Shown: piece after piece, positions 9,360 through 18,499 of the stretch
Layout: every line of letters starts with the position of its first letter
How positions within the stretch are numbered: position 1 is the stretch's first letter
Assembly (NCBI RefSeq): GCF_006438925.1
Contig: NZ_RCZA01000007.1
Location: forward strand, 127,611-191,610
DNA from: Pseudomonas mandelii
GTDB taxonomy: Bacteria; Pseudomonadota; Gammaproteobacteria; Pseudomonadales; Pseudomonadaceae
Direction: 5' to 3'
Length of the DNA stretch: 64,000 nucleotides
The notes under the pieces: generated by a model
Told to the model about the DNA's origin: nothing
What the model saw: only the letters and a program-made list of their open reading frames with translations
Databases searched by the model: none
Program-made: the position numbers and the translations under genes

Positions 9360-9387
9360 ATGTTACTGCCTAGGCAGCGAATGTCAA
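9360..9387 (-). promoter_or_regulatory. Sigma70-like promoter of the marR-efflux operon
   Basis: Read on the minus strand: a perfect -35 TTGACA at 9387-9382, a 16-bp spacer and -10 TAACAT at 9365-9360. The spacer is almost filled by one CTGCCTAGGCAG palindrome, so a bound repressor would block polymerase. Confidence 0.7.
9366..9377. promoter_or_regulatory. MarR operator palindrome 1 (between -35 and -10)
   Basis: Perfect 12-bp palindrome CTGCCTAGGCAG, followed on the plus strand by CGAATG. It is identical to a second copy 33 bp away, three helical turns, so two dimers would bind the same face of the DNA. Confidence 0.75.
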
Positions 9388-9453
9388 CGTAATAGTTAGG
9401 ATGCTTTCTATTTAGTTGATAAATGGCGCGGGAAAGTTGCTTCGGATCGATGA

Positions 9454-9543
9454 CCGAGTCGCGGCCTTCGCGAGCAGGCTCGCTCCCACAGGTTCGGTGT
9501 GATCTCTGTGGGAGCGAGCCTGCTCGCGAAGGGAGCGACTCGG
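9454..9543. repeat. REPIN upstream of tamB end
   Basis: Inverted class A REP pair with the GTGGGAGCGAG ends facing each other in the centre. Outer arms CCGAGTC/GACTCGG extend the pairing. It lies between the marR promoter and the tamB stop. Confidence 0.88.
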
Positions 9544-9563
9544 TTTTAGAGGGGGGCGGGAGT

Positions 9564-12500
9564 TTAGAAATCCCGCTTGTAGAAGATGTCCAGCGAACTG
9601 GCCACGCCGCCAGCGGCTTCGAGGTAGACCTTTTTGCTCAGCTTGTAACGCAAGGCGATGGTGTTGGCCGGCTCGAACACGCCAACGCCATAACGCAGGC
9701 TGAGCTTCTCGGAGAGATTGCCGCTGGCCACTACGCTGGTTGCGTTGCCGCTGCCTTGGGTGTCGAGCTGGAAGTCCTGAATGCCCAGGTCCTTGGCCAA
9801 GCCACTGGTCACACCGGAACTGCCCATCAAGCCCAACCCGAGGGCGGCTTGGGCAAGCATGTTGTTGTCCTCACCATTGCTGCTCAGCGGACGCCCCAGC
9901 ACCAGGTAGGACAACGCCTCCTCCTGGCTCATCGCCGGCTCGGAGAAGATCTGGGTCGTCGGCTGCTCGGCGCTGCCGCTCAGGCGAATACCGGCGATCA
10001 CGTCGTCGGTCTGGCGAATCGCTTCGATGTCCAGATACGGCTGGTCGATCGGGCCGGCAAACAGCAAACGCGCCCGGCGCACCGTCAATCGCTGACCGTA
10101 GGCACGGTATCGCCCATCGTTGAGCCAGAGCTCGCCGCGGGTGTCCATGTTGTCGCCGATGTGCACATGACCTTGCAGGTTGGCGGTCAGGCCAAACCCG
10201 GCGAAGCTGAGTTTGTCCTGGCCGACCACCACATCGATGTCCATCGCCATGGCCATCGGTGGTTTGCCCTCTTCGGTCTGCTGGCCGACGATCACCGTGT
10301 CATCGGACACCTTGACCGTCGACGGCGGCAAATCACGTACGGTGATCTCGCCTTTTGGCACCAGCACCTTGCCGACGATCGCCAGTTTGTCGTCCTTCAC
10401 CGAAATCTTCAGGTCCGGCGCCACTTCCAGCTTGGCGTAGGGCTCGACGGTGACGGGTAATTGCGTACCTTTGAGCGCCAGATCCACCACCAATACCTGA
10501 CCCCAGGCGATGTTGCCGCTCAAGGTGCCCTGCCCGGTCTTGCCACTTTTCCAGCCGCCGTTCAATTGCACGGTTTCGCCAGCAATCACGGCTTGAAGTT
10601 GCAGCGCTTCGAGGTCCATCGGCAGTTCAGGCCCGGAAATCTCGCCGTCGCTGAGCGACAGATTACCGTTGACCTGCGGCGCCAGCAGCGTACCTGCGAG
10701 CGTGCCGCTGCCATTCAAGCGTCCGGTCAGTTTCTCGACCATCGGCACAAACGGCCGCGCTACCGACAGGTCCAGCCCATTCAAACGGAATGAGCCAGTC
10801 AGTGGCTTGTCCTTTGGTAAAGGATTGATCTGCGCCTGGAGCATAAGCTCACCGAGCTTGCCGCCGACGAAATTGAGGTCAGTGTCGATGCGCTTGGGCG
10901 TGAGTTTGCTGTTCAGTTTCAGGGTCTGGTACGGGAAGTCCAGCCACTGGTCCTTTTCCTTTATGCGCAACGTGCCGCCGCTGGCATCGACGCTGATCTG
11001 GCCGTTCGGGCCGCTGGCCGGCAGGTCCAGTTGCAGGTCGGCGTTGAGTCGTCCCTTCCAGGCGAAATCCTTGGGCAACCACTGCGCCAGGCTGTCGATC
11101 GGGAACTGTTTGAGGTGATAACGCAGCTTCGGCTCAGGCATCAGGCGCTGATCCTCGCCGCACAGGCTGGCCGGACCGGACGTCCAGCAATGGGCGCCGA
11201 AGTTGATTTTGCCGTCCGCCAGCCGCTCCAGCTTCGCCGGATCTTGCAGCTTCCAGTCTTGACCGCCGGCCTGGATATCGCCGCTGGCCAGGCGCCCACG
11301 CCAATTGCCTTTGTCCAGATTGCCGTCGAGGCCGAGCGCAAGTTTCAGCTTCGGCCCTTGCAGGTCGAGGATGAGTTTCTGGTTTTTTATATCGCCCTGG
11401 CCGCTGGCGGTCAGCGTCCCCAGTGACGTCTCACCGGCCTGAATGCCACTGCCCTTGAGGTCAATTTTCGCGCGCTGCGCGCTGTCGAGGGTGGCGTCCA
11501 GATTCAGGCTTTGCAGGCGATTGTCTTCGAAGGCCAGTTGCGTGCCTTGCAGCCCGAGCTTGCCTTGCGGGGCCTTGAGTGTCCCGGCGACATCGACGCG
11601 ACCATTGAGCTGACCGCGCAGTTGCGGCCACAGCTGAGCCAGGCGCGGCAGCTTGATATCAATCTGGCCGGCAAGTTTCTGTTGCAGGCTGCCCTTGCCG
11701 TTGATGCTGTTGTCGCCGAGGCGAATTTGCAACGCGCTGAGATTCCATTGCTCGCCACCGCCATCGGCTTTGGCCTGGATCACTGCCGGTTGGCCGCGCA
11801 GTTTGCCTTTCAAGTCGAGATCAGCGGTCAGGCTGAGTTTTTCATTCTTCATCTCGCCCTTGCTGCGCAACGGTCCGGCCAGGGTTCCCGGCAACTCCGC
11901 GACCCAGTACGCCGGATTGATCGCCGACAGGTCCAGCGCGGTGTCCCAGGCAATGCCGTCGGCGAATTGCAGGTTCAGGTGCCCTTCGGCCTTGCCCTGT
12001 CCGGCTTGGAGTTGAATTTGTTGCAGGTAGATTTTCGTCAGGTCGCCGCTGAACGGGCTGGTCAGGCTGAACGCCCCGGCCGGGCCGTCGAGTGCGGCGT
12101 TGAAGTGCCCCATGTACTTGCCGTCGGTGTAGGAGACTTCACCGTTGAAGCTGCGCAGCGCCACTTCTGGCTCATCGATCAGCGGATAGAGGCGATGCCA
12201 CGGGAAATCCAGCCAGTCGATTTTTGCGTCGGCGTTCAGGCCTTTGCTCCAATCGAGATTGCCGGTGAGTTTTAGGCTTTGCTTGTCGTTGGCCGTGAGG
12301 TCCAACCCGGCGATCTGAGCGCCGTTGGCGTCGACCTTGCCTTGCAGCAACAACGCGACCGGGCCAAGTTCGGCGGGCAACGTGGCTTTGCCGAGCAACT
12401 GGTAACCATTTTTCAGGTCGCCGTCGCCGGTGAGTTCCAGTTGGTTGAGTTGCAGGGTGTCCGGCAGACCGGCACTAGGCTTGAAGCCGTCGGCGGTGAT

Positions 12501-13238
12501 CCGCACCTTGGCCGGCAGGTTTTCCACCAGCGGTTGCAATTCGCCGGTCAACTGCCCGTTGAGGTAACCGCTGCTGTCGGCTTTCAGGTTCAGGGTTTTG
12601 AGAAGATCGCCGTCGACCTTCAAGGCCAGCGCCCAAGGCTCGGTGCCCGGCGCGGGCAAGGTCAGTTTGCCTTCGGCTTTCAGCGGCCAATTGCCGGTGG
12701 GTTGCAATAGGCCGGACAGGTTCAGGCTGAGCTCATCACGTTGCAATTGCACCGAGTCGATCTGCAAACCTTTGGCCGTCCAATGCGCCGCCAGTTGCAG
12801 GCCCTTGAGCTCTTCGCTGCCGTTGAACAGCAGGCTGCCGACCTGGACATCGCCCAGCTCGATGGCCAAGGGCAACTTCAGATCCGGGAGACTGATCGGC
12901 CCGCTGCTTTCTTCTTGCGTACCTGGCGGAAATTGCAGGCTGACCTGATCGGCTTTCAATTGCTCGATGCACAGAGTCAGGCGCGTCAGGCACAGCGGCG
13001 ACCAGGCGAAAATCACCTTGTTCAGCTCAACCCGACTGCTGTCCTGCTGCCACAGCACATGGTCGGCACTCCACTGTTCGCCCAAACGGCCCTGGAAGTT
13101 CTCGACGGTCAAACCGGGCACAAACCCCAACGCCCAGCGACTGCCGGTTGCCGTGCCCAGCATTGTGGCCACGGTCAAAACGACCAGCATCAGCAGCGCC
13201 AGAATCGCCAGCAGCGTTATTTTCAAACCACGACTCAC
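9564..13238 (-). CDS. tamB: Translocation and assembly module protein TamB
   Basis: Inner-membrane-anchored periplasm-spanning protein that works with TamA in outer-membrane protein insertion and phospholipid transport. The 1224 residues have an N-terminal membrane anchor at about residues 7-27 and a very long stretch of beta-rich AsmA/DUF490-type repeats. The conserved TamB C-terminal domain includes DDVIAGIRLSGSAEQPTTQ and EALSYLVLGRPL, and the protein ends in an aromatic residue (YKRDF). The GTG start overlaps the tamA stop (GTGA), so the two are translationally coupled. Confidence 0.95.
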   Translation of the reverse strand: MSRGLKITLLAILALLMLVVLTVATMLGTATGSRWALGFVPGLTVENFQGRLGEQWSADHVLWQQDSSRVELNKVIFAWSPLCLTRLTLCIEQLKADQVSLQFPPGTQEESSGPISLPDLKLPLAIELGDVQVGSLLFNGSEELKGLQLAAHWTAKGLQIDSVQLQRDELSLNLSGLLQPTGNWPLKAEGKLTLPAPGTEPWALALKVDGDLLKTLNLKADSSGYLNGQLTGELQPLVENLPAKVRITADGFKPSAGLPDTLQLNQLELTGDGDLKNGYQLLGKATLPAELGPVALLLQGKVDANGAQIAGLDLTANDKQSLKLTGNLDWSKGLNADAKIDWLDFPWHRLYPLIDEPEVALRSFNGEVSYTDGKYMGHFNAALDGPAGAFSLTSPFSGDLTKIYLQQIQLQAGQGKAEGHLNLQFADGIAWDTALDLSAINPAYWVAELPGTLAGPLRSKGEMKNEKLSLTADLDLKGKLRGQPAVIQAKADGGGEQWNLSALQIRLGDNSINGKGSLQQKLAGQIDIKLPRLAQLWPQLRGQLNGRVDVAGTLKAPQGKLGLQGTQLAFEDNRLQSLNLDATLDSAQRAKIDLKGSGIQAGETSLGTLTASGQGDIKNQKLILDLQGPKLKLALGLDGNLDKGNWRGRLASGDIQAGGQDWKLQDPAKLERLADGKINFGAHCWTSGPASLCGEDQRLMPEPKLRYHLKQFPIDSLAQWLPKDFAWKGRLNADLQLDLPASGPNGQISVDASGGTLRIKEKDQWLDFPYQTLKLNSKLTPKRIDTDLNFVGGKLGELMLQAQINPLPKDKPLTGSFRLNGLDLSVARPFVPMVEKLTGRLNGSGTLAGTLLAPQVNGNLSLSDGEISGPELPMDLEALQLQAVIAGETVQLNGGWKSGKTGQGTLSGNIAWGQVLVVDLALKGTQLPVTVEPYAKLEVAPDLKISVKDDKLAIVGKVLVPKGEITVRDLPPSTVKVSDDTVIVGQQTEEGKPPMAMAMDIDVVVGQDKLSFAGFGLTANLQGHVHIGDNMDTRGELWLNDGRYRAYGQRLTVRRARLLFAGPIDQPYLDIEAIRQTDDVIAGIRLSGSAEQPTTQIFSEPAMSQEEALSYLVLGRPLSSNGEDNNMLAQAALGLGLMGSSGVTSGLAKDLGIQDFQLDTQGSGNATSVVASGNLSEKLSLRYGVGVFEPANTIALRYKLSKKVYLEAAGGVASSLDIFYKRDF

Positions 13239-14962
13239 AGTTCAGGCCCCATGGAAAAGTGCAATCGAATGCCGCCGTCGTCGTCCATCGCATGGGCCAG
13301 GTCGAGGCGTATCGGCCCTACCGGAGAAACCCAGCGCACACCGATGCCGACGCCGGTCTTGAGGTCCGGCAGTTCGAGGGTATTGAAGGAGTTGCCTTGG
13401 TCGATGAAGGTCGCGACCCGCCATTTTTCGGCGATGGAGTATTGATACTCGACGCTGCCGGCAATCATGTAGCGGCCACCGATGCGGTCGCCCTCGGAGT
13501 TTTCCGGGGACAGGCTTTGATAGTCGTAACCGCGCACGCTCTGATCGCCACCGGCGAAGAAGCGCAACGACGGCGGTACCGATTTGTAGCCGTTGGTGGC
13601 GCTGCCGCCGACCTGCACCCGACCGAGGAAGCGGTGTTTGTCGAAGACCGTGGTCAAGCCTTTCACCAGCGCGGTGCCGTAGATCAGATTGGTGTCCGAG
13701 CCCAAGCCTTCTTTGGCCACTTTGGTTGCGAATTCCAGGCGATAACCGTTGTGCGGGTCGATGCGGTTGTCACTTTTAAGGTAGGAATAGCTGACGCCAG
13801 GCATCAGCAACGTGCTGAGCCCCGAGTCGTCGCCGAGCCTGTATTCCTCGCGCTGCCATTTGAGCGACACCACGCGCTGCCAACCGCTGGGCAACTTGCT
13901 GTGCCACTCGGGGCCGAGGGTCAGCAGTTTGCTGAGGGAGTCCTTGTCGGCGATTTCTTCATTCTGATAGCCACCGGCGAACCGCAGTTTGTCGGTCAGC
14001 GGTGGGTCCAGGGGAATGTCGTAGAACACACCGACGTTCTGCCGGGGCGCCGAAACTTCGGTCTCCCAGCCATAGCTGTGCCCCTGAGGGTTGACCCAGT
14101 GCCGGGTCCAGTTGGCCTTGACCCGTGGGCCGACGTCGGTGGAAAAACCCAGCCCCAGCCCCATGGTCCGTGGTTTGCGCGTTTCGAGTTTGACGTCGAC
14201 CGGGATTACATCGTTCTTCGACGCCGTCGGCGCCGCATCCACCCGCACGCTTTCGAAATAGCCGCTCGATTGCATGGCCTGATTGAGTTCGGCGATCAGC
14301 TCGGAGTCGTAAGGCGCACCTTCCTTGAAGGGCACCATGCGCCGTAGCAGGTCTTCGTCGAACGGCGTATCACCTTCGAAACTGACCTTGCCCAGTGAAT
14401 AACGCGGGCCGCTGTTATAGATCAGTTCGATGTCGGCGACACCGGCTCGCGGGTCGACCAACAGTTTCTGGCTGCTGAAGTAACCACTGAAAAAACCATA
14501 ACGCGAGGCCTGGTTCTGAATCAGGCGCTTGGCGTCTTCGTAGCGGCCATGGTTGAGCACTGCGCCGGTTTTCAGCCCAGCGCCTTTGGGTACACGAAAG
14601 GATTTGAGGTCGCCAGCCGGGCCGTCAATGCGAATCGTGACATTGCGCAAATGCACCGGCTCGCCGGGATCGATGTTCATTACCAGGCGCGGTGTTTTGC
14701 CGCCCTTCACATCCGAGTCTATCTGCGGCTGGTAATAACCCAAGGCCTGGGCGGCCTTGCGCGCCTGTTCTTCGGCGCCCCGACTGAAGCGCAGCAAGGC
14801 TTCTTCGTCTCGATCGCCGAGGCTGCCAATATAGCCCTCTATATTGGCTTTCAGTTCATCGTTGGACGGTTTGATCCGCACATCCAATTCACTTTGCGCC
14901 AGCGCCGCGCAGCTGGTAATCAGCATCAGCACGCCACTGGTAATTCTTCCTGGAAACTTCAT
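13235..14962 (-). CDS. tamA: Translocation and assembly module outer-membrane protein TamA
   Basis: Omp85/BamA-family outer-membrane barrel partnering TamB. From the ATG at 14962 it has 575 residues with a signal peptide (MKFPGRITSGVLMLITSCAA...ALAQ). Three POTRA domains cover about residues 25-260, followed by a 16-strand barrel with the GGDQSVRGYDYQSL lid-lock motif (V-R-G-F/Y type), ending in a strand close to the C-terminus (LHFSMGPEL). A GTG 18 bp upstream is an alternative start but would lengthen the signal peptide without a better ribosome site. It is the first gene of tamA-tamB. Confidence 0.94.
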   Translation of the reverse strand: MKFPGRITSGVLMLITSCAALAQSELDVRIKPSNDELKANIEGYIGSLGDRDEEALLRFSRGAEEQARKAAQALGYYQPQIDSDVKGGKTPRLVMNIDPGEPVHLRNVTIRIDGPAGDLKSFRVPKGAGLKTGAVLNHGRYEDAKRLIQNQASRYGFFSGYFSSQKLLVDPRAGVADIELIYNSGPRYSLGKVSFEGDTPFDEDLLRRMVPFKEGAPYDSELIAELNQAMQSSGYFESVRVDAAPTASKNDVIPVDVKLETRKPRTMGLGLGFSTDVGPRVKANWTRHWVNPQGHSYGWETEVSAPRQNVGVFYDIPLDPPLTDKLRFAGGYQNEEIADKDSLSKLLTLGPEWHSKLPSGWQRVVSLKWQREEYRLGDDSGLSTLLMPGVSYSYLKSDNRIDPHNGYRLEFATKVAKEGLGSDTNLIYGTALVKGLTTVFDKHRFLGRVQVGGSATNGYKSVPPSLRFFAGGDQSVRGYDYQSLSPENSEGDRIGGRYMIAGSVEYQYSIAEKWRVATFIDQGNSFNTLELPDLKTGVGIGVRWVSPVGPIRLDLAHAMDDDGGIRLHFSMGPEL

Positions 14963-15027
14963 AGGCGCGGATGCTATCACGAGCTTGGGAGCGTGATAGA
15001 GCCTGGCGTGCGGTGAAAGTTCTACCT

Positions 15028-15678
15028 TTATGCCGTTGCTGTTTGTAACACCTGCGGATTGGCGTGGAAAAACACGTGCTCGCGAATCGGTCCTACGGCG
15101 ACCTCACCGATTTCCTCATAGCCCTGGCGCTTATAGAACTCCAGATAACGAGGATTCCCGGTATCGAGGATCACGCCCTCGGAATGCTCATCTACCGCAC
15201 ACCAGTTGTGCACCGCTTGCAGCAATTGTTCGCCGAAGTGTTTGCCTTGGAATTGCGGATGAACCCCCAGCAATGGGAGCAGGTGAACCGAGTCGGACGG
15301 CACGCAAGCCATCACCGCATCGTGATACTCGAGATAGCGTCGGGTGCAGCGAAACCCGGTGCTGAGCACCATGCGCAAACGCCAGGCCCAACTCTCTGTG
15401 ATGCCCAGGCGACGTTGCGGCGGCGCGATCAACGCGATGCCGATCAACCGGTCGTTGACCAGCAGGCCGATGGCCGGCAAGTCCTGAAGAAAGTGTTGTT
15501 TGACCAGCTCGCGCACGGTGGCGCGGACCCGCTGTTCATAACCGGGACGCTCCGCTTCGAACAGGTAGCCGAACGTCGGCTCATGCCGGTAAGCCTGGTA
15601 CAGCAATGAACGTGCTTCGCGGGAATAGCCGCTGTCGAGCATGTGAATATCGGCGATGGCGGTCGAGGTTTCGGGCAT
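15028..15678 (-). CDS. GNAT-family N-acetyltransferase
   Basis: Predicted acetyl-CoA-dependent acyltransferase; acceptor unknown. From the ATG at 15678 it has 216 residues. That start has a good ribosome site, GGGGAG, eleven bases upstream, and is preferred to one 30 bp further out. The acetyl-CoA loop is seen in LLPLLGVHPQFQGKHFGEQLL, with the Q-x-x-G-x-x-G pattern, and a C-terminal ...YLEFYKRQGYEEIG segment is typical of the fold. It stands alone between tamA and a REPIN. Confidence 0.88.
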   Translation of the reverse strand: MPETSTAIADIHMLDSGYSREARSLLYQAYRHEPTFGYLFEAERPGYEQRVRATVRELVKQHFLQDLPAIGLLVNDRLIGIALIAPPQRRLGITESWAWRLRMVLSTGFRCTRRYLEYHDAVMACVPSDSVHLLPLLGVHPQFQGKHFGEQLLQAVHNWCAVDEHSEGVILDTGNPRYLEFYKRQGYEEIGEVAVGPIREHVFFHANPQVLQTATA

Positions 15679-15790
15679 AACGATATTTCTCCCCGGGGCG
15701 CTGTTCAAATGACGGCGCTCTTCTGGTTACGAGCCTATAGCGCTGGCACAGTTCCTTTCTGATCCGAATCAGTGTTGCTGCATAAGCCGT

Positions 15791-15863
15791 CATCGCGAGC
15801 AGGCTCGCTCCCACAAGGTATAGACCAGACTCGTCCCCTGTGGGAGCGAGCCTGCTCGCGATG
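15791..15863. repeat. REPIN, class A
   Basis: Inverted pair CGCGAGCAGGCTCGCTCCCA ... TGGGAGCGAGCCTGCTCGCG separated by about 25 bp, lying between the divergent GNAT and xthA genes. Confidence 0.88.
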
Positions 15864-15974
15864 AGGCCATTACTACCAATACAAAGCTGATGGACAATCG
15901 AGAATCCCCTCACCCCACGCTGGCCCCGATCCTACATGTCAGCTAGCATCGCCCTTTTGCCAGGACTGCCGACC

Positions 15975-16787
15975 ATGAAGATCGTCTCCTTCAACATCAA
16001 CGGGCTGCGCGCTCGCCCCCATCAGCTGGCGGCGCTGATCGAAAAGCATCAGCCAGATGTGATCGGACTGCAGGAAACCAAGGTTCACGACGACCAATTC
16101 CCGCTGGCCGAGGTTCAGGCGCTGGGCTATCACGTGTATTTCCATGGTCAAAAAGGTCATTACGGCGTGGCCCTGCTCTCGCGTCAGGAACCTATCGCGC
16201 TGCACAAAGGTTTCGCCACCGATGAAGAAGACGCTCAGCGCCGCTTCATCTGGGGCACGTTCGCCGACGCCAATGGCGTGCCGGTGACCATCATGAACGG
16301 CTATTTCCCACAGGGCGAAAGCCGCGATCACCCGACCAAGTTCCCGGCCAAGGAACGCTTTTACAGCGATCTGCAGCAATTGCTGGAAAGCCAGTTCAGC
16401 AACGATCAGCCAGTGGTGGTGATGGGCGACGTGAACATTTCCCCCGAAGACTGCGACATCGGCATCGGCCCGGACAACATGAAACGCTGGCTGAAAACCG
16501 GCAAATGCAGCTTCCTGCCGGAAGAACGCGAGTGGATGGCCCGCTTGAAGAACTGGGGCCTGGTGGACAGCTTCCGTCACTTGAACCCGGAGGTGGCCGA
16601 CCGTTTCAGCTGGTTCGACTACCGTAGCCGTGGTTTTGAGGATGAGCCCAAGCGTGGGCTGCGGATTGACTTGATCATGGCGTCCCACGGGTTGTTGCCA
16701 CGGGTGAAGGATGCCGGAGTGGATTACGACCTGCGCGGAATGGAAAAACCGTCGGATCACGCGCCGATCTGGCTTGAACTGAGCTGA
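15975..16787 (+). CDS. xthA: Exodeoxyribonuclease III
   Basis: AP endonuclease / 3'-5' exonuclease of base-excision repair. The start at 15975 gives MKIVSFNINGLRARP, the conserved N-terminus; the upstream in-frame extension is unconserved. It has 270 residues, the normal length. Endonuclease/exonuclease/phosphatase motifs are present: LQETKVHD (metal-binding Glu), MGDVNISPEDCDIG (Asp/Asn) and the terminal SDHAPI (catalytic His). It is monocistronic and followed by a REPIN. Confidence 0.96.
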   Translation: MKIVSFNINGLRARPHQLAALIEKHQPDVIGLQETKVHDDQFPLAEVQALGYHVYFHGQKGHYGVALLSRQEPIALHKGFATDEEDAQRRFIWGTFADANGVPVTIMNGYFPQGESRDHPTKFPAKERFYSDLQQLLESQFSNDQPVVVMGDVNISPEDCDIGIGPDNMKRWLKTGKCSFLPEEREWMARLKNWGLVDSFRHLNPEVADRFSWFDYRSRGFEDEPKRGLRIDLIMASHGLLPRVKDAGVDYDLRGMEKPSDHAPIWLELS

Positions 16788-16812
16788 TCCCTACCTGTCG
16801 ACCTGAATCGAT

Positions 16813-16902
16813 TGTGGGAGCGAGCCTGCTCGCGAAAGCGGTTTGACATTCAACATCTGCGTTGAATGTTACACCCTCTTCGCGAGCAGGCTCGCTCCCA
16901 CA
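16813..16902. repeat. REPIN, class A
   Basis: TGTGGGAGCGAGCCTGCTCG and its inverse at the two ends of a 90-bp unit between xthA and the PstS-like gene. Confidence 0.9.
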
Positions 16903-16977
16903 TTGAGTAACTGTCATCTTTCAGAAACCTTACTGACTTATTCTCCCGGCACTTCCTTTGGCTTATAAGGTGCCGGC

Positions 16978-18318
16978 ATGACGCTGCGCGTGTTGTTCCT
17001 GTTGATGCTGTGCGCCTGGCTGCCGCAAACCGCGTCGGCTGGCGATTTGCCGACGCCCGAGGCTGGCCCGGTGCTGCGCATCCAGGGCTCCAACACCATT
17101 GGCGCGGCATTGGGCCCGGCGCTGGTTGAAGGGTTGATGCGCGAACAGGGCCTGCTCAAGATTCACAGCGAGGCCCCGGACAAAGCCAACGAACTGCGCG
17201 TCATCGGCGAAACCGTTGAGGGCCGCCGGGTCGCGGTAGACGTCGCGGCCCACGGTTCCAGCACCGGTTTCACCGCCCTGAAAACCGCCGCCGCCGACCT
17301 CGCCGCCTCCTCGCGCCCGATCAAGGATAGCGAACGGGCAGACCTCGCCCGCCTGGGCGACTTTAAAAGCCCCGGTGCCGAGCAAGTCATCGCCATCGAT
17401 GGCCTGGCGATCATTGTTCATCCGCACAATCCGTTGGGCGAACTGAACACCGAACAACTGGCGCGAATCTTCAGCGGCGAGGCAAAAACCTGGGAAGAAC
17501 TCGGCGGCACCGGTGGGACGATTCATCTCTATACGCGAGATGACCAATCGGGCACCTATGACACGTTCAAGGAACTGGTCCTCAGCCGTCGTGGGAAAAC
17601 GCTGAGCAGCGCTGCGAAACGGTTCGAATCCAGCGAGCAATTGTCCGACGCGGTCAGCCTCGACCCGCAAGGTATCGGCTTCATCGGCCTGCCTTACGTG
17701 CGTCAGGCCAAAGCCGTGGCGATTGCCGATGGCCAATCCCAAGCCATGTTGCCGCTCAACAGCCTGATTGCTACGGAAGATTATCCGTTGTCGCGCCGGC
17801 TGTTCTTTTACCTGCCGCCCAATGGGAAAAATCCCTGGGCCGACGCATTGGTGGCGTTCGCCCAAAGCAGCAAGGGCCAGGCGATTGTTGCGGCCAATGG
17901 TTTTATCGCCCAGACCGTCCAGGCCATGACGGTCACGCCGAATGCATTGATGCCGGAGGGTTATCAGGCGCTCAGCCGTCACGCGCAGAGACTGACCGTG
18001 AATTTCCGTTTCGAAGAAGGCAGTGCGACGCTGGACAACAAGGCCCGGCAGGACTTGTCACGGGTGCTCGACTATATCAAGCAGCGTGACAAGACCAATC
18101 GGCAGGTGACGCTGGTGGGGTTTGGCGACGCCAAAAGTGATCCGGCCCGGGCCGACCTGCTGTCGAAACTGCGCGCCATGGCGGTGCGGCGGGAACTGGT
18201 GAAAAGCGGTGTGGTGTTTCGCGAGATTCGTGGTTTTGGCGCAGAGATGCCAGTAGCGGCCAATAGCGCGGATGAGGGGCGAATCAAGAATCGGCGGGTT
18301 GAGGTGTGGGTGTATTGA
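16978..18318 (+). CDS. Phosphate-type substrate-binding protein fused to an OmpA peptidoglycan-binding domain
   Basis: A secreted 446-residue protein with a signal peptide (TLRVLFLLMLCAWLPQTASAG). Residues about 28-310 form a PstS-like periplasmic binding domain: LRIQGSNTIGAALGPALVEG, a GSSTGF-type loop, and TRDDQSGTYDTFKELVL, which resembles the phosphate-contact region of PstS. Residues about 335-446 form an OmpA C-terminal domain (NFRFEEGSATLDNKARQDLS, closing with GRIKNRRVEVWVY), which normally binds peptidoglycan. There is no transporter nearby, so it may be a wall-anchored ligand sensor rather than a transport component. Ligand is inferred. Confidence 0.9.
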   Translation: MTLRVLFLLMLCAWLPQTASAGDLPTPEAGPVLRIQGSNTIGAALGPALVEGLMREQGLLKIHSEAPDKANELRVIGETVEGRRVAVDVAAHGSSTGFTALKTAAADLAASSRPIKDSERADLARLGDFKSPGAEQVIAIDGLAIIVHPHNPLGELNTEQLARIFSGEAKTWEELGGTGGTIHLYTRDDQSGTYDTFKELVLSRRGKTLSSAAKRFESSEQLSDAVSLDPQGIGFIGLPYVRQAKAVAIADGQSQAMLPLNSLIATEDYPLSRRLFFYLPPNGKNPWADALVAFAQSSKGQAIVAANGFIAQTVQAMTVTPNALMPEGYQALSRHAQRLTVNFRFEEGSATLDNKARQDLSRVLDYIKQRDKTNRQVTLVGFGDAKSDPARADLLSKLRAMAVRRELVKSGVVFREIRGFGAEMPVAANSADEGRIKNRRVEVWVY

Positions 18319-18330
18319 TGGTGTGTGTGT

Positions 18331-18491
18331 GTAGCAGCTGCCGAGCTTGCGAGGCTGCGTTCGGCGCGGGCCGCGTTCGGACGCAGCCGTCGTAATCCCT
18401 GCGCATGCGATCTACCTGAAAGACCACATCGCCTGATTTCACGACTGCTGCGCAGTCGAACGCAGCCTCGCAAGCTCGACAGCTGCTACAG
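18331..18491. repeat. Long inverted repeat, class C REP
   Basis: Outer arms GTAGCAGCTGCCGAGCTTGC and its near-complement GCAAGCTCGACAGCTGCTAC enclose about 120 bp that contain further inverted pieces (CGCAGCC.. / ..GACTGCTGCGC). The sequence differs from the other two REP classes here. It lies between convergent genes and could end both transcripts. Confidence 0.8.
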
Positions 18492-18499
18492 GGTGCAAA

